Shown here: piece after piece, positions 11,201 through 22,932 of the stretch | How positions within the stretch are numbered: position 1 is the stretch's first letter | Layout: each line of letters begins with the position of its first letter | Origin: Pyrenopolyporus hunteri | Taxonomy: Eukaryota; Ascomycota; Sordariomycetes; Xylariales; Hypoxylaceae | Assembly: GCA_902806595.1 (NCBI GenBank) | Contig: CADCXC010000005.1 | Coordinates: forward strand, 2,728,001 to 2,792,000 | Length of the DNA: 64,000 bases | Direction: 5' to 3' | The notes under the pieces: generated by a model | Told to the model about the DNA's origin: nothing | The model's database searches: none | What the model saw: only the letters and a program-made list of their open reading frames with translations | Made by a program: the position numbers and the translations under genes

Positions 11201-12247
11201 ACCTTGAAGATACCTCATATTTACTCATACATAGTGCCCAAGGTTACCTACAGGTAGATACCCAATATAAATGTGTTAGTAAGCACCCAGCCAATGAAGA
11301 GGGATACCATGTTATCAAGCGAAAGGGGGAGGGGAGAAGAAAGGAACTAAGAGACAATCAAGAAAACCCAGGTCCCGATAACTGGTACCTACCTGTCTAC
11401 CAAATACCGAAAAGCTCGGGCATTAGCCTCTCTCACGGGCTCCCCATGTGAATGAACTCTCCACTACTCTAGCGCACCCGTGTTCCATACTAAGCTAGGT
11501 AACTTATCAGACCCCTATGATCGGTCAAGTCACTAAGCCTATTTCACAGAAGATTCTTCCTGGTTGGGAAGAATAGCGGCAGCTCCACAACTGCCCCATC
11601 CACCGGTACGGGCCCTGTTGTGTCTGTCTGTCTCAAACCCACATGAAGGGTGACGTGCCAAGTCGCAAAGACAGAAGGGAAAAGGAAGGGATAGAGAAAT
11701 AAAAGTAAACAAACGCCGGAGAAGGCTAAAAAGAAGTAGACGAGAATAGTAAGGGCCATGCCAGCCCCAGTACGATAACTACCTAAGTAGATAGCCGCAA
11801 GACGGATATCGGTGCAGCATTCACTCCACCTACGATGGCAACCATATTAGCACTGAACAATAATATTACATAGAAAGCCTATTAAAATGTTCGTCAAAGT
11901 CGCGTGACAACCCACTATACGCACTTCCGGAACTTGAATTCATCATCCATCAATTACGTATATACTAGCTATCCATACTACGACAACAAAGGAAAGGGGA
12001 TATTCAAGAGAGGAAAATAGTAGGTATCATCATCAGCCAACGTGCCTCCCTCAGCATTATTTTTTTTTCTTTTTCCTTCAACAAAGCCGTTCCGAGTCCT
12101 GGGGTATCTCCAGATATAACCATTAGCGGACCCTCCTAATGCGACTTCCTTCTTATATATCCTTTTCCCCTTTTCCACATTGCCTCATCTCATATCTCAC
12201 AGACGTACCTAAAGGAGCGCGACACACACACACGTCACTTACGCTCT
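8271..12247. other. 4-kb intergenic region
   Basis: Transporter promoter at the left and 3' flank of the HAM1-like gene at the right. Only short open frames without codon bias or recognisable domains are present. TAGGTACCTACC-type palindromes occur near 8820, 10640-10675 and 11025-11050. I see no transposon ends or RNA gene. Confidence 0.55.
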
Positions 12248-15028
12248 CTAGACCGTGACGGTGTTTCCGCTCGTAGCAGGAACGGGACCTGTTACAGGGC
12301 CTGTGGTAGCGACCGGTCCGGTAACGGGCCCAGCATACTTGCCGTTCACGGCCCTACCATTGGTGTAATTGCCGTTGGTATAGTTCCCGTTCGCGCCGTG
12401 TCCATTGACAGCGTGCGGTTTGCGGGTGACTTCAGGGGCAGGGGGGACGTCGCTGCTCTTAGACGCAGCACCAATAGAGAAGACGGGGCTCTCCCAGAGA
12501 TCACCCTTTCGGGCCAGCTCCCTATATTCGGTAGCCTTGGAACTGATACCGCCAGGCAGGTGGATATTAGGGAAGATACTGTCCTCCTTGGTGACAGCCA
12601 TGTTAACCTTCTTGTCAGCGGCCACGGCTTCAGCCTTCTTTTTACCCTGGAGTAGCTGCTTCTGGGCAGCGCTGACATATCGGTTGTAGATGTTCGGTGC
12701 GTTCTCGGGGTCAGCACGAGCCTCGTCAAGCGCACGGTCGGCCTCTTGCTTGATCTGGTACAGCAACTGGTCGAACTTGTTAAACTGATCCTTGAGTTGC
12801 TTCTCGGCCGTCTTCTGCACCACTGGGCGGAGAACCTTAAGCATTATGGGTTTGAAAAGCCCAAACAGGATCTTGTGGTTCGACTTGACTAGCTTGATCT
12901 GTAGATTCTTAACATCCACGTCAACCTTGTCGATCTTGAAGAAATTCTGCCTATCCTTTTCATCCGCGCTGGATAGTTTCAAGCGGAAACAAAACCCATC
13001 GCCGCCCATTTTGATGTTAGCAACGCCCGTGTCGGTAATGGAGGGAAAGCCCTGCTTGCGCTTGACGTAGAAGCTAACGTCGCGTAAATCCATCTGGATG
13101 CCAGTAACCTTGACGTCGATCGAGCTCCTGCTCTTACTCGCGATCTTCTTGCGGCCCCAGCGGAAGTAGTTGTCGCTGGCGACTTCTAGTACGTTCGGCA
13201 TAAAGTTGTCACTCTCCAAAACGAGATTCTCGATAACAGCATCCACCTCAGGATCAGAATACTCGATTCGGGGGATAGGGATGTATGCAATCCTCTCAAA
13301 AGCGGCCGGGATGATGACGTCGGTCAGGTCCTTGACTAAGTGAGGCTTGAAGGCAGGCTTGCCATGTTCGTCGTTGCCAAGGTCATTGAACAGCTTTTGC
13401 AGAGAGGCAGCGAAAGCTTTGTTCTGGGGATCCTGGTCGAACTGGTCCGCCAGAAACTTGATCTCATCAACGATGCGATCGGTATGGGTCCTGTACTTCT
13501 CGCGGAGGAGATAGTTGCCGTGGTCATATAGACGGTGCCACTCCTCGTTCGAAGCATCTTCCATGATGTAACCCTGCTGCTGGAGGCACTTGCGGATGTA
13601 AGCGTCGATAGACTTGAACCAATTCTTAAGTTCAGGATCCCTATCGGCGTCCTCGTAGACGGTATTGATCGAGGACCAGAGGTCATCAGTCGATGTCCCG
13701 TTAGCAAACCGTTCAATCAGGGTCTATCACAAAGTTAGCTTCGCCCCGTAATGCCAGGAGCAAATTAGCGCATACCTTCAAGTCAGCTTCGGCAGAGGCC
13801 AGGTGGGTTCGCGTCTCCTTGACGGTACCGGTACCTCCGGCAGCCAGCCTCCTGCTATGAGAACCGTATTGCTCGGCCAAGTCAAGCAACGTAGAGATTG
13901 CCTGGTTGTAGTCAGGGTGCTGCTGACATTCGATAACCATTTTCTACTTGTACGTTAGCAACCGCAATTAGTAAATAATAGGGGTGACATGACACCCTAC
14001 CTTCAATCGCCAGATGACCTGATCGCGACGCTCCTCTGGCATCTTCTTGGATAGATACTGCTTAGTACGAGCGCGGTACTCTTGAGTAGTCTGCTTCGCA
14101 GACTCCCTAGTCTCTGGGTCAACGTTGGATTTGACCTGCTCCGCGGCACCTTTTGTCGCGTTTTGCGCAGCGTTGATTCGATCACCCATTGACCCGTCCG
14201 GCTGGCGGACGGCTTGGGCTCCAGCGTTCACAACACCCTTGGCATCCTGAGCCGGGTCACTCTTGTAAACGTTCTGGAGTTGGGACTTCACATTGTCCTT
14301 GGAGAAATTAGGGGCGTCGTGCCAGACATTGTCCTCGGCGGGCCGATCGATTTGGGCGAGGTCCTCGCCCGGAGGTCGCACTCTGTTTGCGACATTGCTA
14401 GCGGCATCGCCAGCAATGTCGCGGAGCAATATAGTGGCGTCGTGAACTGAAAGAAAACTTGTAAGCTACTATATTCATTCAGACTCGGGCGATTGACCGT
14501 CTACTTACGAAGCTTGCGGAACTGGCCATTGGTTATAATCAATGTCCCTAGAGTCCGAAGCCCCTCGAGAGCTTTATCTCCGTGTTGCTTCGCCGTGTCC
14601 TTGTCGACAGGAGCATTAGGCACGCTCACAGCATTAGGGTCGAATTGCTGAGTTTGCCAGATGAAATCCTGTAGAAGGTTGCCCTCGTTCTTGGAGAGCA
14701 GCAGTCTCTTGGCTTGGGTTACGACCTCCTTGAAGTCCGCGACAATTTCTTGCCCTTCCGACGACAGTCGCTTCGAGGGGTTCGCTAACGCTCGTGACTG
14801 AAGAAAGCTATTCAGGGCGACGTCTATTTGCTCGTTCTATTTTGTCCAATGTGAGCTCCACAGGTTCCCCGACGGGCTACTATATAGGGGTATGGGTAAA
14901 CAAGAATGAAGACTTACAGATGGCACCTTGCCGATCTGGAATGCATTGATGATGCCGTAGATCTGAAGCTTGCGGTTCACATCAGCCTCCTTCTGCTTGA
15001 CGTCGGTTGGTTTGTTGACGCTAGCCAT
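12248..15028 (-). CDS. HAM1-like protein (HAM1_N/HAM1_C, formerly DUF5923/DUF4449), predicted lipid-binding fold
   Basis: Five exons, 15028-14918, 14836-14509, 14446-14001, 13943-13776 and 13723-12248, join in frame to 842 aa. All four introns are short (52-81 nt) with GTAAGT, GTAGGG or GTATGC donors and AG acceptors; two have clear CTAAC branch sites. The start MASVNKPTDVKQKEADVNRK at 15028 follows a typical fungal context; an in-frame upstream ATG at 15118 would add 30 residues. The sequence matches my memory of fungal HAM1-like proteins: a helical N-terminal half with internal GDRINAAQNATKGAAEQVKS, then a beta-rich part (VTGIQMDLRDVSFYVKRKQG, VDVDVKNLQIKLV) of the kind seen in tubular lipid-binding (TULIP) folds. 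The tail carries NYTNGNYTNG and TGPV short repeats. The molecular role is not established; lipid transfer is inference. Confidence 0.88.
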
Positions 15029-17595
15029 GGTCGTGGTCCAGACGGCGAAACAGGGTATATAGGTAGGTATCGGTTCTCGGGGTGGTATTGGACGATGGCG
15101 TAAAGCAGCAGTAGACAAACGGATTGGGGTATCACAAGTGAGTAGTATATAGAACAGGTATGGATATGGATATGGGTATGGGTATAATTAGGTTAGTGGG
15201 TATAGAATAAAGGTATCTTATTAGATTGCGAGTCTACAATGTAGATTATTCTCTTAGGTGAAGAAGAGAGAAAAAGAACTTCAAGTCGAAGGCCTGGGGG
15301 GGGGAGGACAAAGGTTGTTTATTATACGTTGACGTAGGTCGAGTGTAGCTATGATTTAATGATTAAATGATTTAATGAAAAAAAGGCAATTTCATGAAAG
15401 GGCAACGTCGAGCGAGGATGAGCGCATGCAGCTTGGCTCGGGGGCAGCTACAGCTTCATCCATGGCAATCGCGAATCAAGGGAGGAGGGGGAGTACTTAG
15501 CTTAAGCTGTAGTTTCTGCTGTAGGAAGCAAGTACTACTCTGATGCAATTGTCCTTTGGCAGCCGTGCTTGCTCCAGCTCAACTCGAAATATCGAAGGTA
15601 CCTACCTACCTACTACCTCATACTTGGTTCATTAGGTGGTGATGACGTGAAGCTTGGAGGTCGACAATCTAGTACGTCATAGCTATCGGTAAACAGCCTC
15701 CGTTTGGTTACACTAACAAGATCACTAAAGGGTAACTCGCATTAGCTAATGACAGTGGGACGCCTCTTCGGCACTGGTCCAAGCGTCTACGAGTTACTGT
15801 ATTGGAACTAATAAAATCGAAGAGCTGAAGCTGGTATTATGCAGTTCTAGCATCTTCGTCATCCTTGTCACCATCGGTGGGAAAATCAAAATCCTGGATT
15901 CATGGCCAGAGTACGAACGGAGAGGGAATCAAGACACCGCCGGGCTTCCGGAGACCCTTAAATCCTACGATATCCGGGGCCTTCATTCCCGAACCGTATC
16001 GCCGGAACACAGAAAGCTAAGGTCGAAGCGAGCCGCAGGCGTCTTTTCCCAACCCACAAATAACTGCGCGTGGTTATCGCAACAACATCTAAGAACAAGG
16101 TTGGCGTCAGGAATGCGGGTATCCTCGATCGAGTCGCATTCCACCTTGCATCTTAGGTCCCTTTTCATCGGACTTGGGCTGCCTCAGCTAAGAGAAGGTA
16201 GGCTCGTACAAATCCTTCAAGACATTCAATGAAGAATGTATCAGCGAACTCGAACCCACCGGACCCATCAATAGGGCGTCGTCTCCTCGAGAGCGTGGTT
16301 AAGCAAGGCAAGTTTTCAATACAAATACACGTGGATGCGACTATTATGACTATTATTATCTCGGCGGTGGAAACTTGCGAACAGATTCGGAAAGTCTTCA
16401 ATTTCCGCATTCGGTCGTCTATGACGTAGAAAATTGGACAGCATCGCTTTAGATACCCTTTTTGCAAGTTGTCAAGAATTGAGCTATCCAAGCCAAAGGC
16501 TTAATTAGTTCTATATAGTTTAGGCCGCCATGTGGAAACGACTAAACAAGTTCTTGATTGGGAGCTATGAAAGAATCCGGGGTTGATTGATACCTTCCAT
16601 GAGTTGGCGTTGACCAGTAGGGCCGGATCTCGATTGACGTCTAAGACAAGCTTGCAGCATTGTCTGTTTTATGTAAACGGTGAGGTAGCTTGCGAGGACA
16701 AGGGCATTCACACTCGACCAGCCTATCAAAAGGTTGATATGAATCTTCCATTAATATCAAGTTTCCAATTAAAATGATCCCCCGGACCATTATCCCCACC
16801 ATCGCATCTCTTGGTTGTCAAAAACTTGTGGTAGGGAGGGTTACATCGCAGATCGCCTCACGACGACAAGCTTCTAGCATCATGACAAAACTTTGCCATC
16901 CCGCCCCGATCGATCTGCGCCAGGGTCGTTGGCTCTGTGCGTATTCTGCCGTCTCATTTTATCACGATGGTGAGGATTGAGACCTTGTCAAAACACAAAA
17001 GTTCATATCTGACGATATCGGGGTGGCTGGCTTGTATCCGCTGTCCCCTTTGAACCATATGCAGCGCTAAGTTCACGTCAAAAAGTCCCTAAATTAGAAA
17101 CACCCTCTGAATTTCGGTGGGCTAACCTCAAGCCAAGCTAAATAAATTCGGCATGACGGCAGTCAATGCATTCAACTACAGCCTACTAATTTTCCCGTAT
17201 AGGTACCTATTAGGTACCCCTTACCTCCTATAAACAGGACCCTACATTTCTTAGATGCCCAATGTCTTTTAAAGCAAGTGTCAAGTACACTTATATACCT
17301 AGGGGTATTAACAAGATGGAGAGCCTCAAAAGTTTCTTGGTATCTACCTAGGGATACCAGCAACCTTACAAATAGACACAATGTAAAAGCAAAAGCATTA
17401 TATTTAACTATCATTGACGGCTAAGCAGGACGATAAAAATGTAATCAAATGCTCGCTTATCTGTTCATCGCAGAAACCAGAACGCCACTACAATGCAACT
17501 CATCCGCCGCAAATGCTTTTCTCTTCCTGCCGCCTTTTTTCTTTTCTCAGGGCATGGTTGCCTATGTAGATGCACACCCCCGCTGCTTTAACGGA
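15029..17595. other. Intergenic region
   Basis: Promoter side of the HAM1-like gene, including a GGTATGGATATGGATATGGG-like simple repeat at about 15157-15185 and TACCTACC runs near 15600. The 16.0-17.5 kb part has only short frames without recognisable features. Confidence 0.55.
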
Positions 17596-18789
17596 TTAGA
17601 TCTCTTGTACAAACTGAGGGCCCATGAGCTCAGTCTCTGCGAGCTGCGGCGCCACTAGTGACTTGTAAGGCATCGTGGCAACCGGCGTCGGGTCCAATGC
17701 TCCGGTGTCAGGGGAGCGCTTGAAAGCTGCCAGGCCGACATCTCCACCCTGGTTCGTAACGAAGGCTAGGCTCTGCTCCTTGTCCGTACTGAGACTGAAC
17801 ATGCGCGGTCGTAGACCGCCACTAGAGACCGCCTCGGCAAAGTCGAGGTGGGCGGCAGCGCATTTGCTCGTTCCCTTTTTAAAGACGAAGTGCGCGATGC
17901 TGTCGGTTTCGTTTCCGCTAATGCGGTTCGAGACGTAGACGTCCTTCTGGTTAGCAGCGACAACTAGCTCGCCCGCAGCCGCCTTGCTGGCATCAGCCGG
18001 CGGTACGGAACCGTATGTACTCTGTTTCTGGAGCTCTTTGAAGTTGATCGTATCCTCGGTATACGTGAGCTTGAACAAAAAGAGCTCGCTCGAAACCTCG
18101 GACGCTAGCGCATAGTAGTGCGTGTCGCCGTCCGTGATGAAGCCGCCGTGGCGCGGTCCCGTGCCGGTAGGTAGTGTGACATTGCCCGTGAATTCATATC
18201 GATCATCCTTGCCATCAAGCACCAGCACCGTGTCGCTACCGAGATCGGGGATGACGAAGAATCGGCCCGTCGGGTCGAGAAGCGCTTGGTGCGGGTGATG
18301 CGCCCCTTGGGCGGGGTTAGGCTCGCCCGGAACAACAACACTTTTCAGGAGCTTCATGCTGCCATCCTCTGCCGAGACGTCCCAAACGTCGATCATGCCA
18401 CTTCCATAAGCGGCGCCAATCATGCGAGTCTTGTCGGCATTGAACTCGAGGAAGACGACGCCGGAAGAACCATTGGCAGCAGAGGCGAGGGTCGGCTCGC
18501 TGAGGCTGTCGCCGAGGGTGAAAACACTGGTGTCGTTGGCATTCTCATTTACGGCGTACAGAAGATTCGGCTCCTTGAAGAGTAACCAGCTAGGCCCCGA
18601 TCCGACAGTGGTGTAGTTTCCAGTTATGGAGAACTCGGATCCGTCGAAGTCAGCGGTCAAGATTTGAAAAGGGGCACCGATTACGAGCTTCCGAGGCTCG
18701 GGGGCTGCGTTATCTTCGCGCGCCATGAAAGATGATGGCATGGCTGAAGCTGCGCCGAAGGTGAGAAGGGTTGCGAGAGTTCTCTTCAT
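17596..18789 (-). CDS. Secreted lactonase-type seven-bladed beta-propeller (6-phosphogluconolactonase/muconate-cyclase-like)
   Basis: Intronless 397-aa frame. The N-terminus, MKRTLATLLTFGAASA, is a good signal peptide, so export is likely. The remainder follows the YbhE/Pgl lactonase pattern of repeated blades: SGPSWLLFKEPNLLYAVNE near residue 70, SGVVFLEFNADKTRMIGAAY, then PNPAQGAHHPHQALLDPTG with the HPHQ motif typical of the family, GTGPRHGGFITDG, KDVYVSNRIS and GLRPRMFSLSTDKEQSLAFV. Fungal members are usually annotated as 3-carboxymuconate cyclase or lactonase-like. The signal peptide argues against a cytosolic pentose-phosphate role, so the substrate is probably an extracellular or vacuolar lactone. 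The catalytic assignment is inference from fold. Confidence 0.88.
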   Translation of the reverse strand: MKRTLATLLTFGAASAMPSSFMAREDNAAPEPRKLVIGAPFQILTADFDGSEFSITGNYTTVGSGPSWLLFKEPNLLYAVNENANDTSVFTLGDSLSEPTLASAANGSSGVVFLEFNADKTRMIGAAYGSGMIDVWDVSAEDGSMKLLKSVVVPGEPNPAQGAHHPHQALLDPTGRFFVIPDLGSDTVLVLDGKDDRYEFTGNVTLPTGTGPRHGGFITDGDTHYYALASEVSSELFLFKLTYTEDTINFKELQKQSTYGSVPPADASKAAAGELVVAANQKDVYVSNRISGNETDSIAHFVFKKGTSKCAAAHLDFAEAVSSGGLRPRMFSLSTDKEQSLAFVTNQGGDVGLAAFKRSPDTGALDPTPVATMPYKSLVAPQLAETELMGPQFVQEI

Positions 18790-20632
18790 TCTGAAGCTTT
18801 CCTCTTCTTTAGCGGGGGTAAAATAAGGTTAATATAGGCTAGAGGGAGCTAAACTTTAACTCTGTCGAGTAATTCGTCCCAAGTTGCGCTTGCTTTTAAG
18901 AACGTATAAATAGGAGGCAGGTAAGTGGCTAAGCAACTAAAACCGCAAGAGCTATCGAATGTCTCTCAGTTGTATAGGTAGGTACCTAGGTGTCTCACGT
19001 ATCTTGACGTGAATTGGTAGATGAACTTAGACGAGTAAATGGTACGACAAGTTTCCTCAGCAATCAAAACAGGTTGACGAAAGTTGACGGGAAATAAACC
19101 GAATCAATAGATGAGTAAATGAAGAAACGAATGAGTGAATGAATGAATGAATGAATGACAAGGTAATTGTGCCCGATACCACCTAATTTTGTTTGGCAAG
19201 GGACAAACTCCGAAAATAACAAATGAGTGTGTTCTATTGCTTATTAGATCTGCACTGTCCGGCAAGGGAACGGGAAATGGGGAATGCGGGTTGGGAGATT
19301 CCTCACTTACCTTCGACCTCCGCGCGAAGTTGTAATTATAAGTCACATTAATACTCCTAGTACAACGACAATAATGGAAAGAGACTAGAGTAGAGTGACA
19401 ATGCCAGAATAAATAATAAATGACAGAACAAAAGGAAGGGCCTCTCCTCTATTCTATTCTATTCGCTCTTACTATTCTTGCAATTCTTACCTTTATTCTT
19501 ACTATTCATAGGTCACGTAGGTAGGTATCGTTTATATCAAAAGTGTCCGGTACCTTCCTAACCAACAGAACGTGTTTCAAACGCTCGCGCTCCCTTTTTT
19601 TTTTCCTTGGCCCACGTAGGTCACCTACCGGATTCGAGCGCATCTCACGTCTACTTAGCACTTTTCGGGCATAGCTCTCATATGGGTTATGTTACAATTA
19701 AGGTAGGCGCGACACTTTTTGGTATGGCATGTGCCGTTTCTGGGGGAGGCTGGCAACTACCTTAATAATGTCTTGGGATCGGTAGTCGAAGTCCTTGGGT
19801 TATACTCGCACATAGAGTACATAAATAGAAGCTGGTCAGGGCTTTCCCCCCTTGCCTCCCCTTGCCTCTCCTTGCCTCTCCTTCTTAGTCATGTGACAAA
19901 CCAACAACAAACTCCTTTTCCCCTGCGCTAGATCATCTAAATAATCGTGCGAAGGGTAAAAGATCATCGTTAAAACGGCGCAAAATTGGGGTCGGTTTAG
20001 GATTGATAAACTAGATTCGATCCTGTGCCTCTTTGGTCGCGAACGCAAACGGAGCTTTCTCTCTCCCCTGAGGTCCTGAATTTACAGTCTTCTAGAGCTT
20101 CCTATCGTTCGATAATCTGTTTGCCTGCGCGGCCTCCTCCAAGCAAGAGTCATAGCAATGAACAATAGGATCTTGACTACGCCGAACTAACAAACTTGAG
20201 ACATTCTGCCTAGTAGCGATGATGTGAGCCTGAGAAGTTCGATTGATCCCCCGGCGATAGACGGATTAAAATAAAAACAGCTTCCGAATGACGCCAGCAA
20301 ACCAGAATGTCTTACATACATCCTCTCCTTCGCAAGCGGCACATCTTACCTAACCTAAGTCCTACCGAATCGAACCCTTACTCGTATCATTATTATCGCT
20401 AACATCTGTAGCCATTGTCGTTATCATTATAGCTGCTGTAGACAGTAATATCACCCTTCATAACATAATCGTAACTACACACCTTTAGGTAATCTCCTAC
20501 GTCCACTTCGTTCCGCGCCTAGCCGGAGACGGATCCCTGTAGGCTCAGTATTCTGGCATTGCCATGTGCGTATCCGGCAAATGGCTCGTCATCAACGGGG
20601 TGCTTACACAGATTTCGTGCTGCAGCCAAGAA
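18790..20632. other. Intergenic region with a GAAT microsatellite
   Basis: Upstream region of the lactonase gene. It contains a GAAT/TGAA tetranucleotide array at about 19130-19158, a TAGGTAGGTACCTAGGTG palindrome near 18976 and CTTGCCTCTC/CCTTGCCTCC direct repeats at 19850-19885. No gene seen. Confidence 0.55.
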
Positions 20633-20638
20633 GACGGG

Positions 20639-20756
20639 CACGCCGGACCATAAGCAATTTTTCCGCCAAACCGCCAATTCAAAGAATTTCTAGAAATTCA
20701 AGTTGAAGACCCACTTTAATTACAGGGGTGCGCTAAAGCTATAGGGTTTACAGCGC
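20639..20756. repeat. Left terminal inverted repeat of the MITE-like element
   Basis: Pairs with 21112-21221 as described for the whole element. The two arms differ at two positions in the inner 48 bp (CTATAGGGTTT left, TTATAGGGCTT in the inverted right copy), both transitions. Confidence 0.88.
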
Positions 20757-21111
20757 ATACAACCACTAAATCTCCCTGTAAATATAGGGCTTATAGCGCT
20801 TGATACCACTATAAAGCCTGCCACATACAAATCTTTCAACCTTACGCGCTTTACATACTTATTATACTTACGCAATACCACTGAGCCATTTAAAACCTAT
20901 CTCTTTCTAAATAAGATTAATTATTAATTAAAACGATTACTATATTTAATCGCATAAGATTGTCGCTATTCGACAGGTTATAATTAAATAATGCGTACGT
21001 GGGTACCTAGGTAATTGAGTAATGCTTCGGTACGTACTTTTTTGAATACTGGATTACATAATCGCGAGGTACCTAGGTACAATGAGATGCCCTGAAGGTA
21101 AGGGGAGAATA

Positions 21112-21221
21112 GCGCTGTAAGCCCTATAACTTTAGCGCACCCCTGTAATTAAAGTGGGTCTGACATCTGGAAATTCTTTGAATTGGCGGTTTGGCGGAAA
21201 AATTGCTTATGGTCCGGCGTG
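21112..21221. repeat. Right terminal inverted repeat of the MITE-like element
   Basis: Ends CCGGCGTG directly before the GACGGG target duplication. Its inner spacer is 8 bp shorter than the left one. Confidence 0.88.
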
Positions 21222-21227
21222 GACGGG

Positions 21228-22932
21228 TCGCACGATCGTGTATGTATTGTGCAATACGCACATATACCCATAGGTCCCTCCATCATATAGTCGTGGTAGG
21301 TAATACCATGAGTACCTCAATTACCATCCTATTCGCGCGGGGCATGCGCACCATGATCCCGTAGACAGGCACAGGTAACATCAGCACGTGCTTACCACTA
21401 CGGGGTGCAAACGCCACACCCGCTCCTTCACGAGCGCCTACATCGTAGCAGGACTCACTTCTACCACGTATGCGGGTCTCCCAGCGCCCTATGGGGAATC
21501 ATAAGCGGGTTGTAGACCGTCAAAACACCACAGCGATGACGGGGTAAGTTTTCGCCGTTTCTTCCCAAAGTTCAGCCAAACATCGTGCCAAGTTTAAGTG
21601 GAAAGCAGTCCGTGAGTTTCCTCGGCGTCCGAATGAACGCGTAGCCCTCGGATCGCCTGTAGAATGTGATCCCTGAAGACACCGTCGGCAGCTGTGCCGC
21701 AGCCTAAGGGAAGGTGAGCTATTTCCCCTTCGCCTCATTTACCACGTTGCTTGTGTCAGGTGGGCTCGCAGGATAGAATTAAAACCAGACGAATAGGACG
21801 TCTCTACTCCCGCCAAATCTCACCAACCGTCAGCCTAAGGGTCTCTAAATCACCCTTTCCCTGATGGTTTGATTCATGCTGGTCGACTACCACCAACCTG
21901 TGTAGATTAAATAGTTTGAGATCGAAAGCTTACCAGCTCGGGATAATACGCTCAAGTATTGACATACTCGTACAACGTTAGAGACCGGTCGATGTACTAT
22001 TTATTATCCATCGACCTACTGGCCGGGCCGCTGTTACATAATTCATTCTAGTCCTTCCGTAGCTTCCCACCACATCCTCAAGTTTGATAGTACTGTCTAA
22101 TAAGACCATTACTAACGACGATCCGGGCGGTTGGCGGTTAGACGTTGTTATGCTGCTTGGCATAACAACGGTCACTCTATACTTTAAGCTCTAGACGTAC
22201 TACGAGCTCGGAGTCACCCACATCCTGACCGATATAGTTGCGGAATGGTCTAAGGACGGTCCGGGACGAAGTTGCTCACGGGATGAAACGATCAAACGGG
22301 ACGGATCAACTTCGGACACGAATCCAACCTATGAAACATGATTAGCCATGGAAACCCACCTAGTTATGTGATAGATGCTTTTCTATAATTAGCAAGAGAT
22401 ATCCTTATGCTAATTTCTGAACCAGACCAGATGTCTGAATCGATGAGGAAATTAGGGAATATGAGAAGAGTTATTAGCATTCCTTCGTCTCAGCGCAAGC
22501 ACAAATACGGTTGAAGGGAGAATGGTTTATCATTGCAATTATAATCATTCACATCTCATGTTCAATACCGTAAGTGTCGTGAATTAAATCGTGCCTAGTT
22601 CCGTCATCGACTATGCGCAATCCTCTTCTGGTTCTTATTAAGGCCCTATGAGGGGTATAGCTATCCGGCGGCGTGGTGACCGCGGGGGTATATACTAGGT
22701 ACTTAGGCGTACAAACCTCCGTACCTATAAAGGGAGTGGACGGCATGTTGCCATTACTTCCTCAAATAATCTCCTTATGCAATAGATTGGAATAAAGGCG
22801 CTTGGGTGTGTGGCGTATATGTGCATCGACTTCCGCGTATAGAAAACCTTGAAACCCCAACCTCAACCCCAACCCCCCCGCAACAGGTTGTTGGATTTAT
22901 ATACAGGTCGCATTAGGCATGGCAACGATAAC
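21228..22932. other. Intergenic region
   Basis: Between the transposable element and the 3' end of the Crh gene. Only short frames; nothing recognisable. Confidence 0.5.

Larger units (their letters stand above)
20639..21221. mobile_element. Non-autonomous DNA transposon (MITE-like) with about 110-bp inverted repeats and GACGGG target duplication
   Basis: The left end (20639-20756) and right end (21112-21221) are inverted copies. The outer 52 bp, beginning CACGCCGGACCATAAGC, are identical. They are followed by an 18-bp (left) or 10-bp (right) unrelated spacer and then a 48-bp arm with only two differences (ACCCACTTTAATTACAGGGG...TACAGCGC). The flanks at 20633-20638 and 21222-21227 are both GACGGG, a 6-bp target-site duplication. 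The 355-bp core is AT-rich, has no transposase, contains a degenerate extra copy of the inner arm near 20773-20797, and holds two TACCTAGGTA palindromes (about 21003 and 21070). The superfamily is unclear; long inverted repeats recall Mutator-like elements, but those usually duplicate 8-11 bp. Confidence 0.88.

Noticed and set aside
12346..12735. Minus-strand 129-codon frame inside the HAM1-like last exon
   Set aside because: Out-of-frame shadow of the HAM1-like coding sequence.
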